The notes below the pieces were generated by a model. The model had not been told where the DNA came from. It saw only the letters and a list, made by a program, of their open reading frames with translations, and made no database searches. From Parabacteroides distasonis (GTDB taxonomy: Bacteria > Bacteroidota > Bacteroidia > Bacteroidales > Tannerellaceae): a stretch of DNA of 64,000 nucleotides. The stretch lies in contig NZ_SRYM01000009.1 in NCBI RefSeq assembly GCF_004793765.1, forward strand, positions 40,690 to 104,689, given 5' to 3'. Shown piece by piece: positions 53,339 to 62,118 of this stretch (position 1 is the stretch's first letter; every line of letters begins with the position of its first letter). The position numbers and the translations under genes are program-made.

Positions 53339-53636
53339 CAAGAAAAACTATAAATATCAATTAATCAGTTTTTAGATGATATATGAAGCATGACCAAATA
53401 GATAGCTTGCCGGCTAAGCAATGTCTACGTCTTCTGCCGCTTTTTGAAAAAGATAGGACTAATAATGCGGTTGGCGAGTAGGGGACGGTGGTGTTTTGTG
53501 ATTGAAAAGTAGTAAATGGTGGTAGATACGAGCCGATAGTGGTAGATGCTATTTATCTACCACCACTCGATAAATAACTTATGACCAATTGATTATAGCT
53601 ATAGTTGTAGGTGTGGTAGATGATTTGATAAAAAAA

Positions 53637-53666
53637 ATCCCGGATAGTGTTTAATCTACCCGGGAT
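53637..53666 (-). terminator. Terminator of pnp
   Basis: Read on the reverse strand, ATCCCGG pairs with CCGGGAT and is followed by a run of seven or more T's. Confidence 0.7.
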
Positions 53667-53691
53667 AATATATAATGTATAAGACCTTATC

Positions 53692-55941
53692 TTAGTCTCT
53701 GTACTCCCTGCGAGGTCCGCGATCACCACGATCCTGACGGGGACCACGGTCTCCACGATCACCACGGTCTGGACGAGGTCCGCGATCTCCTCTTTCTGGT
53801 CTTGGCGGACGTTCCTCGTAACCTTCCGGTTTCGGAAGCAATACCTTGCGGGAAAGTTTGAACTTGCCTGTTTTCGGATCGATATCAACCAACTTGACAG
53901 AAACCGTATCGCCTTCCTTCAAGCCGGCTTGCTCAACGGTCTCCAGACGTTTCCAATCGATCTCGGAAATGTGAAGCAAACCATCCTTGCCCGGCATGAA
54001 CTCAACGAACGCGCCATAAGGCATGATAGAGGAAATCTTTCCTTCATAAACCTCTCCGATCTCAGGAACAGCCACGATACCTTTGATCGCCTTGACAGCC
54101 GCGTCGATCGTAGCCTTATTCGTGCCGGAGATCTCGATCTTTCCTACGCCGTCTACCTCATCGATAGATACCGTAGCTCCCGTTTTCTCTTGGATACCTT
54201 GGATGATCTTACCGCCCGGGCCGATTACCGCACCGATGAATTCTTTACCGATAATCATCGTCTCGATACGAGGTGCATGAGGTTTCAAATCCTCGCGAGC
54301 TTCCGGTTGAGCCTCCAAGATCTTGCCCAAGATATGCATACGGCCCTCTTTCGCTTGAGCCAAAGCATTCTCAAGGATCTCGTAAGACAAACCGTCTACC
54401 TTGATATCCATCTGAGTTGCCGTGATACCGTCTTTCGTACCCGTTACCTTGAAGTCCATATCACCCAAGTGATCCTCGTCGCCTAAGATATCAGACAAGA
54501 TCGCATAGTTCGTACCCTTGTTCTCGGAGATCAATCCCATAGCGATACCGGATACCGGTTTCTTCATCGGGACACCTGCGTCTCTCAACGCCAAGGTACC
54601 GGCGCAAACCGTAGCCATAGAAGAAGAACCGTTAGACTCCAAGATATCGGAGATTACACGTACTACATACGGATAGTTGTCCGGGATCATACGTTTCAGC
54701 GCACGGTGAGCCAAGTTACCGTGTCCGATCTCACGACGGCCTACGCCACGTGTTGCTTTAGCCTCGCCTGTGGAGAACGGGGGGAAATTATAATGTAAAA
54801 GGAAACGCTCGTAACTATGATTCAATACGTCGTCTATCATTTTCTCGTCAGACTTCGTACCTAAAGTTACCGTTGATAAAGACTGGGTTTCACCACGTGT
54901 AAAGATAGCGGAACCGTGAGGACCCGGCAGGCAATCTGTCTCGATCCAGATCGGACGGATCTCGGTAGTCTTACGACCATCCAAACGCTTGCCCTCATCA
55001 AGGATGGCACGGCGCATAGCTTCTTTCTCTACATCGTGATAGTAGCGACCGATCATTTCCAGTTTCTCGTCCGTCAACTCCTCCTCGGAGAATTGAGCCT
55101 TGTATTCCTCTACGATTTTCTCGAATGCCTCGCTGCGTTCGTGTTTGCCGCTACCGGATGTGGCTACGGCGTAAGCCTTGGCGTAACATTTGTCGTGTAC
55201 GTCCTTGCGCAACTCGTCATCGTTTACCTCGTGGCAATATTCACGTTTTACCAATTTGCCGCAAGCCTCGGATAACTCCAGCTGAGCCTTGCATTGTACC
55301 TTGATAGCCTCGTGAGCGACCTTGATAGCCTCAAGCATCTCAGATTCCTGAACCTCGTTCATCTCACCCTCAACCATCATGATGTTATCTATGGTAGCGG
55401 CAACCATGATGTCGATATCAGCTTTCTCCAATTCTGCGGAAGTCGGGTTGACGATGAATTTTCCATCCGTACGAGCTACACGAACCTCAGAGATCGGTCC
55501 GTTGAAAGGAATATCAGAGACAGCCAAAGCGGCGGAAGCGGCCAAACCTGCTAATGCGTCTGGCAAATCTTCGCCATCCGCAGAGAACAATATAATATTT
55601 ACATATACCTCAGCATGGTAGTTGTCCGGGAAAAGAGGACGCAACGCACGGTCTACTAAACGAGATGTGAGGATTTCATAATCAGAAGCTTTTCCTTCTC
55701 TTTTTGTAAAACCTCCGGGGAAACGTCCAAAAGCGGAATATTTCTCTTTGTATTCTACTTGCAACGGCATGAAGTCAACACCCGGGTTCGCATCTTTAGC
55801 GGCACAAACAGTGGCGAGCAACACGGTGTTGTTCATACGAACGGTAACCGCTCCGTCTGCCTGTTTGGCCAATTTCCCGGTTTCGATGGTAATGGTTCTT
55901 CCATCACCTAACTCGATCGTCTTGTTAATTGGATTAAGCAT
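53692..55941 (-). CDS. pnp: Polyribonucleotide nucleotidyltransferase (PNPase)
   Basis: A 749-residue 3'-5' phosphorolytic RNase of mRNA decay. It has two RNase PH domains ('[20 protein letters not shown]', '[20 protein letters not shown]' in parts), a KH domain ('[20 protein letters not shown]') and an S1 domain ('[20 protein letters not shown]'). The tail of about 40 residues is Arg/Gly/Asp/Pro-rich with four RGD triplets, as in other Bacteroidetes PNPases, and may contact RNA. ATG 55939-55941 is chosen because the promoter lies only about 40 bases upstream; longer upstream frames cross it. Confidence 0.97.
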   Translation of the reverse strand: MLNPINKTIELGDGRTITIETGKLAKQADGAVTVRMNNTVLLATVCAAKDANPGVDFMPLQVEYKEKYSAFGRFPGGFTKREGKASDYEILTSRLVDRALRPLFPDNYHAEVYVNIILFSADGEDLPDALAGLAASAALAVSDIPFNGPISEVRVARTDGKFIVNPTSAELEKADIDIMVAATIDNIMMVEGEMNEVQESEMLEAIKVAHEAIKVQCKAQLELSEACGKLVKREYCHEVNDDELRKDVHDKCYAKAYAVATSGSGKHERSEAFEKIVEEYKAQFSEEELTDEKLEMIGRYYHDVEKEAMRRAILDEGKRLDGRKTTEIRPIWIETDCLPGPHGSAIFTRGETQSLSTVTLGTKSDEKMIDDVLNHSYERFLLHYNFPPFSTGEAKATRGVGRREIGHGNLAHRALKRMIPDNYPYVVRVISDILESNGSSSMATVCAGTLALRDAGVPMKKPVSGIAMGLISENKGTNYAILSDILGDEDHLGDMDFKVTGTKDGITATQMDIKVDGLSYEILENALAQAKEGRMHILGKILEAQPEAREDLKPHAPRIETMIIGKEFIGAVIGPGGKIIQGIQEKTGATVSIDEVDGVGKIEISGTNKATIDAAVKAIKGIVAVPEIGEVYEGKISSIMPYGAFVEFMPGKDGLLHISEIDWKRLETVEQAGLKEGDTVSVKLVDIDPKTGKFKLSRKVLLPKPEGYEERPPRPERGDRGPRPDRGDRGDRGPRQDRGDRGPRREYRD

Positions 55942-55980
55942 AATCTTTTTTCTTATTTTTCTATCTGTCAAAAATTGGTG

Positions 55981-55988
55981 CAAATGTA
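55981..55988 (-). promoter_or_regulatory. -7 promoter element of pnp
   Basis: Reverse-strand TACATTTG, consensus match, about 40 bases upstream of the pnp ATG. Confidence 0.55.
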
Positions 55989-56104
55989 ATGAAAGTTTAC
56001 CTGTAATTGCATGAAAATGAAAAGAAATAACAGTCTTAAAGCACTTTTTTTGAAAAAAGCCTTGAAGAAATACGGAATAATAGTGCCACAATTGTAAAAT
56101 AATG

Positions 56105-56112
56105 TATATTTG
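56105..56112 (+). promoter_or_regulatory. -7 promoter element of the thioredoxin-like lipoprotein gene
   Basis: TATATTTG, consensus match, 33 bases upstream of the ATG at 56145. Confidence 0.55.
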
Positions 56113-56144
56113 CACCGAATTAGTAATATAGACAAACTGGAATA

Positions 56145-57302
56145 ATGAAACAAATATCTACGAATTTACTCGCTGTGCTGTGTGTTATATTGCTTTTGTT
56201 CACGGCTTGTAAGAAGAATTCTGATTTTACGGTGGAAGGTGTGGTATCCGGCGCTGACGGCCAGATGATGTATCTGGAGAATGTAGGTGTGTCGACGGTA
56301 GAGTTGATCGATTCCGTAAAGCTGACGGCGGCGGGTAAATTCTGCTTTACGAAGCCTCGTCCGGCATTCCCTGATTTTTATCGCTTGCGCCTGAATAATC
56401 AATTGATAAACTTCTCGGTCGATTCTACGGAGACGATCTCGTTTGTGGCCGATGCCGGGACTTTCGCTACTTCTTATAGCGTGGAGGGTTCTGAGAATTG
56501 CAAGGCGATCAAGAATATTACCTTGGCTCAATTAGACGCTAACCAAGCGATCCATCGTTTACGGAAAGAGTTAGAGTCCGGACTAGTGGCGGATTCCGTA
56601 TATTCCCGTCAGGTGCTCGAGGCCACCGAGGCCTATAAGGAGGTGGCTCATAAGTATATTTATTCCGCCCCGATGTCCGCTGCCGCTTACTTTGCTTTGT
56701 TCCAGCAAATTGACGGCTTGTTGTTTTTCGATTTGTATGACAAGAACGACTCGAAGGCTTATGGTGCCGTCGCCACCAGCTTTGATCATTATTATCCGGA
56801 AAGCCCTCGTGCTAAGCATCTGTATAACTTGGCTCTTCAATCTATAAAGGTGATTCGTAGCCAGCGCCCGATGGATTTGGATAAGGTGGAGAAGAAAGAG
56901 ATTAGCTTCTTGGAAATCGAGTTGCCGGATATACATGGGGAAAACACGAAATTGTCTTCTGTCGCTACAGGCAAGGTGGTGTTGATCAACTTCACGGCCT
57001 ATATGTCCGAATGGTCTCCTGCCTTGAATATGGAGTTTGGCGATTTATATACGAAGTATCACGACAAGGGTTTGGCGATTTATCAGATCTCTTTGGATAA
57101 TGATCTCCACTTCTGGAAGAATGCCGCTTCTAATTTACCTTGGGCTTGCGTGCGTGATCCACAGTCGGTTTACTCCCAGGCCGCGGCGTTGTACAACGTG
57201 AAACAGCTTCCTGCGATCTTTATTTTGGATCGTCAGGGAAACTTGGTTAAACGGGTGGACGATGTGAAGAAACTTGAGGCTGACATCAAGTCCGTATTGT
57301 AA
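56145..57302 (+). CDS. DUF4369 lipoprotein with thioredoxin-like domain lacking CxxC
   Basis: A 385-residue lipoprotein (lipobox FTAC, Cys 22). An N-terminal DUF4369-like domain (about 30-125: '[20 protein letters not shown]') and a helical middle lead to a C-terminal thioredoxin-like domain of the TlpA/AhpC type (about 250-380: '[19 protein letters not shown]', '[18 protein letters not shown]' with the cis-Pro). Where TlpA proteins have CxxC the sequence reads AYMSEWSPA, so this copy cannot do thiol exchange. It may be a binding or scaffold paralogue. Own promoter. Confidence 0.85.
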   Translation: MKQISTNLLAVLCVILLLFTACKKNSDFTVEGVVSGADGQMMYLENVGVSTVELIDSVKLTAAGKFCFTKPRPAFPDFYRLRLNNQLINFSVDSTETISFVADAGTFATSYSVEGSENCKAIKNITLAQLDANQAIHRLRKELESGLVADSVYSRQVLEATEAYKEVAHKYIYSAPMSAAAYFALFQQIDGLLFFDLYDKNDSKAYGAVATSFDHYYPESPRAKHLYNLALQSIKVIRSQRPMDLDKVEKKEISFLEIELPDIHGENTKLSSVATGKVVLINFTAYMSEWSPALNMEFGDLYTKYHDKGLAIYQISLDNDLHFWKNAASNLPWACVRDPQSVYSQAAALYNVKQLPAIFILDRQGNLVKRVDDVKKLEADIKSVL

Positions 57303-57378
57303 ATTGTTCATGATTTAATTATCAGAATTATATGTTATAAAGCACTTTCGTAAACTTGTCTATCTTAGAAAGATGATC

Positions 57379-57386
57379 TAACTTTG
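57379..57386 (+). promoter_or_regulatory. -7 promoter element of the greA-HIT operon
   Basis: TAACTTTG, consensus match, 109 bases upstream of greA, so the leader is about 100 bases and contains the hairpin at 57404-57450. Confidence 0.55.
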
Positions 57387-57403
57387 CGAAGTCTTGAAAT
57401 GAT

Positions 57404-57450
57404 AAAAAAGGGGAGTTCCGGCCATATGACGTGGTCGGGATTCTTTTTTA
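57404..57450 (+). promoter_or_regulatory. Leader hairpin with T-run before greA, possible attenuator
   Basis: AAAAAAGGGGAGTTCCGGCCA can pair imperfectly with TGGTCGGGATTCTTTTTT, leaving a T-run at the end, between the promoter and the greA Shine-Dalgarno. It may also end a short upstream RNA. Confidence 0.4.
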
Positions 57451-57495
57451 TTATGCAATAATCAATATTAATATAAAGAATAAGGAGGATTTAAT

Positions 57496-57966
57496 ATGGC
57501 TGTTAGTTATATGACAAAAGACGGCTACGATAAGATTTTAGCTGAAATCAACTATTTGGAGACTGTGAAGCGCCCTGAGATATCGGCTCAGATCGCTGAG
57601 GCGAGGGATAAGGGTGACTTATCCGAGAACGCCGAGTACGATGCCGCTAAAGAGGCTCAAGGTATCATGGAGGCTAAGCTTGCGCAGTTGAAAGGTTTGA
57701 TCTCGAACGCCCGTCTGATCGATGAGAGTCGTGTGAAAACAGACGAGGTTCAGATTTTGAACAAGGTGAAAATTAAGAATACAAAGAATAACGCTGTCAT
57801 GACCTATACGTTGGTATCGGATTCGGAGGCTAACCTAAAAGAGGGTAAGATTTCAGTAAGCACGCCGATCGCCCAAGGTTTGATGGGGAAGAAGGTGGGG
57901 GATGTCGTTGAGATCCGTGTGCCTTCTGGCTTGATGACATTTGAGATTATGGATATTTCAATTTAA
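57496..57966 (+). CDS. greA: Transcript cleavage factor GreA
   Basis: A 156-residue factor that rescues backtracked RNA polymerase by stimulating transcript cleavage. It shows the N-terminal coiled coil with the acidic tip ('DKGDLSENAEYDAAKEAQ') and the C-terminal FKBP-like domain ('KISVSTPIAQGLMGKKVGD'). Strong Shine-Dalgarno AAGGAGGA at 57482-57489. Its stop is 14 bases from the HIT gene. Confidence 0.96.
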   Translation: MAVSYMTKDGYDKILAEINYLETVKRPEISAQIAEARDKGDLSENAEYDAAKEAQGIMEAKLAQLKGLISNARLIDESRVKTDEVQILNKVKIKNTKNNAVMTYTLVSDSEANLKEGKISVSTPIAQGLMGKKVGDVVEIRVPSGLMTFEIMDISI

Positions 57967-57980
57967 AAAAGAAACGACGT

Positions 57981-58376
57981 ATGGCAACTATTTTCAGTAG
58001 AATCGTGGCGGGTGAGATCCCTAGCCACAAGGTTGCGGAAGACGATGAGTTTTTTGCTTTCCTTGATATCAATCCGGTAGCCTTGGGGCATACCTTGGTA
58101 ATTCCCAAGAAGGAGGTCGATTATATCTTTGATATCGATGATCCGATGCTGGGACGGATGGTCGCTTTCGCTAAGCGGGTAGCTCGTGCTCAAGAGACCG
58201 CTATCAAGTGTAAGCGTGTAGGATTAGCTGTTATGGGCTTGGAAGTGCCCCATGCGCATATCCATCTGATTCCTATCACGAAAGAGTCCGATATGTATTT
58301 CGGCGGGAAGAAACTAGCTGTAAGTCAAGAAGAGTTGGCTGAGATTGCCGCTAAGATTAGAAATGAATTTAAATAA
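57981..58376 (+). CDS. HIT-family nucleotide phosphoramidase-like protein
   Basis: A 131-residue HIT/HinT protein that hydrolyses nucleoside phosphoramidates or adenylates. The histidine triad is 'HAHIHLIPI' near residue 95, after 'FFAFLDINPVALGHTLVIPK', both diagnostic. It follows greA by 14 bases and is probably co-transcribed. Confidence 0.95.
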   Translation: MATIFSRIVAGEIPSHKVAEDDEFFAFLDINPVALGHTLVIPKKEVDYIFDIDDPMLGRMVAFAKRVARAQETAIKCKRVGLAVMGLEVPHAHIHLIPITKESDMYFGGKKLAVSQEELAEIAAKIRNEFK

Positions 58377-58409
58377 TTGAATATAATTTTTTAATTATAA
58401 AAAATTGGT

Positions 58410-58417
58410 TATATTTG
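58410..58417 (+). promoter_or_regulatory. -7 promoter element in the gap after the HIT gene
   Basis: TATATTTG, consensus match, with no protein gene downstream on this strand. It points into the candidate small RNA. Confidence 0.5.
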
Positions 58418-58423
58418 TACCCG

Positions 58424-58553
58424 TTGTTTTATGCGTGACAATATCACGCAAAGGGAACAGCAAATCATTAATATGATTCATTAGTGGTTTTTACTCATAA
58501 ATTTGTTAACCTTAGAAGAAAGGCCCCTCTGTGATAGAGCGGCCTTCTTTTTT
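58424..58553 (+). ncRNA. Candidate small RNA, about 130 nt
   Basis: A promoter element at 58410-58417 and a good terminator (AAGGCC...CTCT/AGAG...GGCCTT then T6, about 58519-58553) bracket 130 bases with no coding potential. Inside, GCGTGAcaataTCACGC forms a 6-bp stem at about 58433-58449. The neighbouring pspC gene on the other strand has its own end here. No known RNA family was recognised. Confidence 0.45.
58519..58553 (+). terminator. Terminator closing the candidate small RNA
   Basis: AAGGCC pairs with GGCCTT, extended by an inner CTCT/AGAG pair, and is followed by six T's. Confidence 0.65.
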
Positions 58554-58614
58554 AAACACACAATAAACATTTAAACTACTAAATTTATATCTTTATCTTA
58601 CATCTCCGATAAGG

Positions 58615-59727
58615 TTAAGGGAGCCAAACGGCATGCCTGTTCCATCCGTGTACACCGCTCCAGTAATTATGCCAGTCATATAGCATACCGGATTGCTGGA
58701 TATATACGCCGCATAATACAAAAGAGATAAGCCATAAGGCTAATAATATCCATCTTGCTTGCGTCGGTAAGGGGCGTACCTTGAACAATTGGCTGCAAAT
58801 TGCGTATATCAAGGAGAATATGGGGATACCGATGAATAAGATTGTCCCTATACATCCCATGATTGCCATTGACAACGGTGCTCCGTTTATCAGGTCCACT
58901 CCGAACGGGGAGAGATTATAGATGAATCCAGCTTCCCCCATGAGCAACGCGAATGTTACGACTACCAGAATGAATACGACTAGTACTAGCGGTGGCAACA
59001 AGAAGATTCCGGCTAATATGATGAAAAACTTCAAGATGAAACCGATTACCAAGACGAAAACATCCGCCAGCTTTTGGAAAAAGTTTCTCGGCTTATCCGA
59101 GCTAATGAAGTCGTTCATGTTATTGCTGACTTTCTCGAATCCATCTGTCACGGTCTTTCCGATATTCTCCACCGTCACGCTTTGTCCGCGCATCTCGAGT
59201 TTCTCGGTCGCCGTGCGTGCCATTGGTACGATAATCCACAACAAGAAGTAAAGCGGAACTGTGATTCCATAGAAGAACATCAGAAGGAAAAATACGATAC
59301 GTACGGCAGTCGGGTCCCAATCCATGTAGGCGGCGAAACCTCCGGCGACACCTCCCAGAATGCGGTTGTCCGGGTCACGCATCAAGCGTTTTTTGCTCGT
59401 CTGGGTATGAGTCTCCTGTTGTTGCGTACGGTAATTATCTTCGTGATCGGTGCTTTTCTCTTCCTCCTCGAAAATTTCTTCTGGCTTACCCATTCGTTTG
59501 ATCACTTCCTCTACCTGCTCGATCGTGATGACTTCGTAGCCTAAGCGGACACGCTCGTTAAGAAGCTCCGAGATACGCATCTCGAAATCATCCATGATCT
59601 CATCCGAACCTTCTTCTTTGCGGAAGTGAATACGCAGGTTCGATAGATATTTGTCTAATAATTGGTATGCGTCTTCGTCAATGTGGAAAACTGTGCCTCC
59701 CAAATTAACAGTAAGTGTCTTCTTCAT
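58615..59727 (-). CDS. PspC-domain membrane protein
   Basis: A 370-residue inner-membrane protein. The N-terminal cytosolic part (about 1-100) has 'LTVNLGGTVFHIDEDAYQLL' and an acidic region. The PspC domain follows (about 115-175: 'RLMRDPDNRILGGVAGGFAAY', 'TAVRIVFFLLMFFYGITVPL', shown in pieces). Four to five more transmembrane helices make up the C-terminal half. PspC proteins work in phage-shock-like envelope stress. The gene follows a PadR-type regulator on the same strand (12-base gap). ATG 59725-59727 is used, not the preceding GTG. Confidence 0.88.
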   Translation of the reverse strand: MKKTLTVNLGGTVFHIDEDAYQLLDKYLSNLRIHFRKEEGSDEIMDDFEMRISELLNERVRLGYEVITIEQVEEVIKRMGKPEEIFEEEEKSTDHEDNYRTQQQETHTQTSKKRLMRDPDNRILGGVAGGFAAYMDWDPTAVRIVFFLLMFFYGITVPLYFLLWIIVPMARTATEKLEMRGQSVTVENIGKTVTDGFEKVSNNMNDFISSDKPRNFFQKLADVFVLVIGFILKFFIILAGIFLLPPLVLVVFILVVVTFALLMGEAGFIYNLSPFGVDLINGAPLSMAIMGCIGTILFIGIPIFSLIYAICSQLFKVRPLPTQARWILLALWLISFVLCGVYIQQSGMLYDWHNYWSGVHGWNRHAVWLP

Positions 59728-59739
59728 CACTCTTTCCTT

Positions 59740-60066
59740 TTAATTGTTTCTGATGTGGTTTATTGTATTATTTAGTTCCTGCCATGAGGTCTCCAGCTCG
59801 CCGAGGAATAGTTCTCCTTTCTCAGTCAGCTGGTAATACTTGCGTGGCGGTCCTTGCGTAGATTCTATCCACTGATAACTTAATAGCTCGCTATTCTTTA
59901 ATCGGGTTAAAAGAGGATATAAAGTGCCTTCTACAACGATCAACTTCGCTTCTTGTAATTTCTGAATGATATCAGAGGTGTAAGCGGGTTCTTTTTTGAG
60001 AAGCAGGAGGATGCAATATTCCAGCGTCCCTTTCCTCATTTGTGATTTTACGTTCTCTGCATTCAT
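59740..60066 (-). CDS. PadR-family transcriptional regulator
   Basis: A 108-residue winged-helix protein typical of short PadR regulators: 'RKGTLEYCILLLLKKEPAYT', 'EGTLYPLLTRLKNSELLSYQ' and 'RKYYQLTEKGELFLGELETS'. It precedes the PspC gene on the same strand, a pairing that recurs in Bacteroidales, and probably represses its own operon through the operator at 60092-60122. Confidence 0.92.
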   Translation of the reverse strand: MNAENVKSQMRKGTLEYCILLLLKKEPAYTSDIIQKLQEAKLIVVEGTLYPLLTRLKNSELLSYQWIESTQGPPRKYYQLTEKGELFLGELETSWQELNNTINHIRNN

Positions 60067-60085
60067 CTCTCTTAATTTTATGCCA

Positions 60086-60122
60086 CAAATGTATGTATTA
60101 CATATGTACTATGCAATACATA
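60086..60122 (-). promoter_or_regulatory. PadR-pspC promoter with overlapping palindromic operator
   Basis: Reverse-strand TACATTTG (60086-60093) is the -7 element. TATGTATT (60092-60099) and AATACATA (60115-60122) form an inverted repeat overlapping it, with an inner ACATATGT. The ATGT-n-ACAT form matches known PadR operators, so autorepression is likely. Confidence 0.6.
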
Positions 60123-60220
60123 CTACTTTGAATTATCATTATTTAACTGAATGCTTGCACAAAAAGAGCAATTATGTGTAAAAAAAAGACTGGTTTCGTG
60201 TCTTTTAGAAGAGAAAAGCG

Positions 60221-60228
60221 TACTTTTG
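60221..60228 (+). promoter_or_regulatory. -7 promoter element of the long-chain acyl-CoA synthetase gene
   Basis: TACTTTTG, consensus match, 25 bases upstream of the ATG at 60254. Confidence 0.55.
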
Positions 60229-60253
60229 CGGTATCAATTCAAAATAAGGAATT

Positions 60254-62059
60254 ATGATTTATTATCATTTCGCCGAGTTAATACACCGTCAGGCAGAAAA
60301 ATATGGGAACCGTACAGCGTTGAAACATAGAGATAACGCTACCGGGAAATGGTTGAGGATTTCTTGGAGGGAGTTTTCTGATAAGGTTATGCTTACGGCC
60401 AAGGCGATGGCTGAGTTCGGGATAAAAGTACAAGAGAATATCGGGGTTTATTCCCAGAATATGCCTCAGTGTTTATATACGGACTTTGGTGCGTATGGCA
60501 ACCGGGTGGTTTCCATCCCAATGTATGCGACGAATTCTCCGGGACAAATCGAGTACATCATCAATGACGCTAAGATCCACACGTTGTTCGTGGGTGAGCA
60601 ATTGCAGTATAATAACGCTTTCAAGGTACAGAAGGACTCTGAGTATCTGGAGCGTCTGGTTGTCTTTGACCCGGCGGTCAAGATGAATCCGGAAGATAAG
60701 ACGTCCATTTATTTTGATGATTTCTTGCGCTTGGGAGATAATGCGCATGCGGAGAGCACGGTAAAAATACGTATGACGGAAGCCCTTCCGGAGGATTTGG
60801 CTACCATTATATATACGTCCGGTACGACGGGAGAGTCGAAGGGAGTGATGCTTCCTCATTCCTGTTATTTGGAGGCGATGCGGATACATGATATCCGCCT
60901 GCCGATGGTAACGGATAAGGACTTGTCCATGAGTTTCTTGCCGATGACTCATATTTTTGAGAAAGCTTGGTGCTATTATTGTCTTCACAAAGGGGTTACG
61001 ATCGCTATCAACCAAGACCCGAAAATGATCCAGAAGACATTGCCTGAGGTTCATCCTACGTTGATGTGTAACGTACCTCGTTTTTGGGAGAAGGTATATG
61101 CTGGCGTACATGAGAAGATCAATTCTTCTTCTCCTTCCATGAAGAAGATTTTCTTGGATGCGATCGAGACGGGGCGGAAGTATAATCTGGAGTATAAGAA
61201 TAAAGGTATTCCGGCCCCGTGTGGTTTGAAGTTGAAGTTTCAATTTTACAATAAAACGGTTTTCACCTTATTGAAGAAGGTATTGGGTATTGAGCGTGGA
61301 CGGCTTTTCCCGGTGGCGGGAGCTCCTTTGTCGGATGCGATTAATGAATTCTTGCAGTCCGTGAATATCCCGATTGTTTATGGTTATGGATTGAGTGAGA
61401 CGACGGCTACGGTATGTTTCTATCCTGAGATCGGATTCCAGTTTGGCTCTATCGGCGAGGTAATGCCGGGTGTTCAGGTGAGAATAGATCCGGCGAATAA
61501 TGAGATCTTGGTGAAAGGCAAGACCGTGATGTCCGGATATTATAATAAACCGGAGGAGACGAAGAAGGCTTTCACCGAAGATGCTTTCTTCCGTACCGGT
61601 GACGCTGGTCGTTTGGAAGGCAATACGCTATTCTTCACGGAGCGTATCAAGGATTTATATAAGACTTCAAACGGAAAATACATTGCCCCGCAAGCGATCG
61701 AGATGCTGATGAGCGGTGATAATTATATCGAGCAAATTGCGGTTATCGGCGATCAACGTAAGTTCGTGAGCGCTTTGATCGTGCCTGCTTATCCTTTGTT
61801 GGAAAAGTACGCCGAGGAAAAAGGTATCTCATTTGAGAGCCGGGAGGAGTTGGTGAATAACAAGGATATCGTTCGTTTCATCGAGGCTAGGATGGAGGAG
61901 CACCAAAAGAATTTGGCTTCTTATGAGAAGATCAAGCGCTTTACGTTGTTGCCGGAAGCTTTTATGATGGGATGTGAGCTGACGGATACGCTTAAGTTGC
62001 GTCGTCCGGTCGTATTGCAGAAGTACGCCGCTCAGATAGAGGCGATGTACGAGGAATAA
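60254..62059 (+). CDS. Long-chain acyl-CoA synthetase (AMP-forming)
   Basis: A 601-residue adenylate-forming enzyme activating long-chain fatty acids. It has 'NIGVYSQNMPQCLYTDFGAY', the P-loop 'YTSGTTGESKGVMLPH', 'VYGYGLSETTATVCFYP', 'FFRTGDAGRLEGNTLFFTER' and the late 'RIKDLYKTSNGKYIAPQAIE' typical of the long-chain (eukaryote-like) subgroup. It differs in sequence and gene context from the shorter synthetase at 37980-39629, so the two probably prefer different acids. Confidence 0.93.
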   Translation: MIYYHFAELIHRQAEKYGNRTALKHRDNATGKWLRISWREFSDKVMLTAKAMAEFGIKVQENIGVYSQNMPQCLYTDFGAYGNRVVSIPMYATNSPGQIEYIINDAKIHTLFVGEQLQYNNAFKVQKDSEYLERLVVFDPAVKMNPEDKTSIYFDDFLRLGDNAHAESTVKIRMTEALPEDLATIIYTSGTTGESKGVMLPHSCYLEAMRIHDIRLPMVTDKDLSMSFLPMTHIFEKAWCYYCLHKGVTIAINQDPKMIQKTLPEVHPTLMCNVPRFWEKVYAGVHEKINSSSPSMKKIFLDAIETGRKYNLEYKNKGIPAPCGLKLKFQFYNKTVFTLLKKVLGIERGRLFPVAGAPLSDAINEFLQSVNIPIVYGYGLSETTATVCFYPEIGFQFGSIGEVMPGVQVRIDPANNEILVKGKTVMSGYYNKPEETKKAFTEDAFFRTGDAGRLEGNTLFFTERIKDLYKTSNGKYIAPQAIEMLMSGDNYIEQIAVIGDQRKFVSALIVPAYPLLEKYAEEKGISFESREELVNNKDIVRFIEARMEEHQKNLASYEKIKRFTLLPEAFMMGCELTDTLKLRRPVVLQKYAAQIEAMYEE

Positions 62060-62086
62060 CGAGTTTGTCGGCTATCAACTATTTTG

Positions 62087-62094
62087 TATCTTTG
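62087..62094 (+). promoter_or_regulatory. -7 promoter element of prfB
   Basis: TATCTTTG, consensus match, 25 bases upstream of the prfB ATG. Confidence 0.55.
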
Positions 62095-62118
62095 TGGTAA
62101 ATTTTTAAAAAAGAATAT

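Larger units (their letters stand above)
53102..53691. other. Long intergenic region between convergent genes
   Basis: Contains, in order, a strong hairpin (53130-53178), the palindrome array of locus C (53229-53338), a 32-codon frame at 53383-53481 without support, an inverted GGTAGAT repeat (GTGGTAGAT/ATCTACCAC, 53539-53564, with further copies near 53518 and 53612) and the pnp terminator. No convincing gene is seen. Confidence 0.5.

Noticed and set aside
53383..53481. 32-codon frame in the long gap after the barrel gene
   Set aside because: No ribosome-binding site, promoter or recognised family; may be chance.
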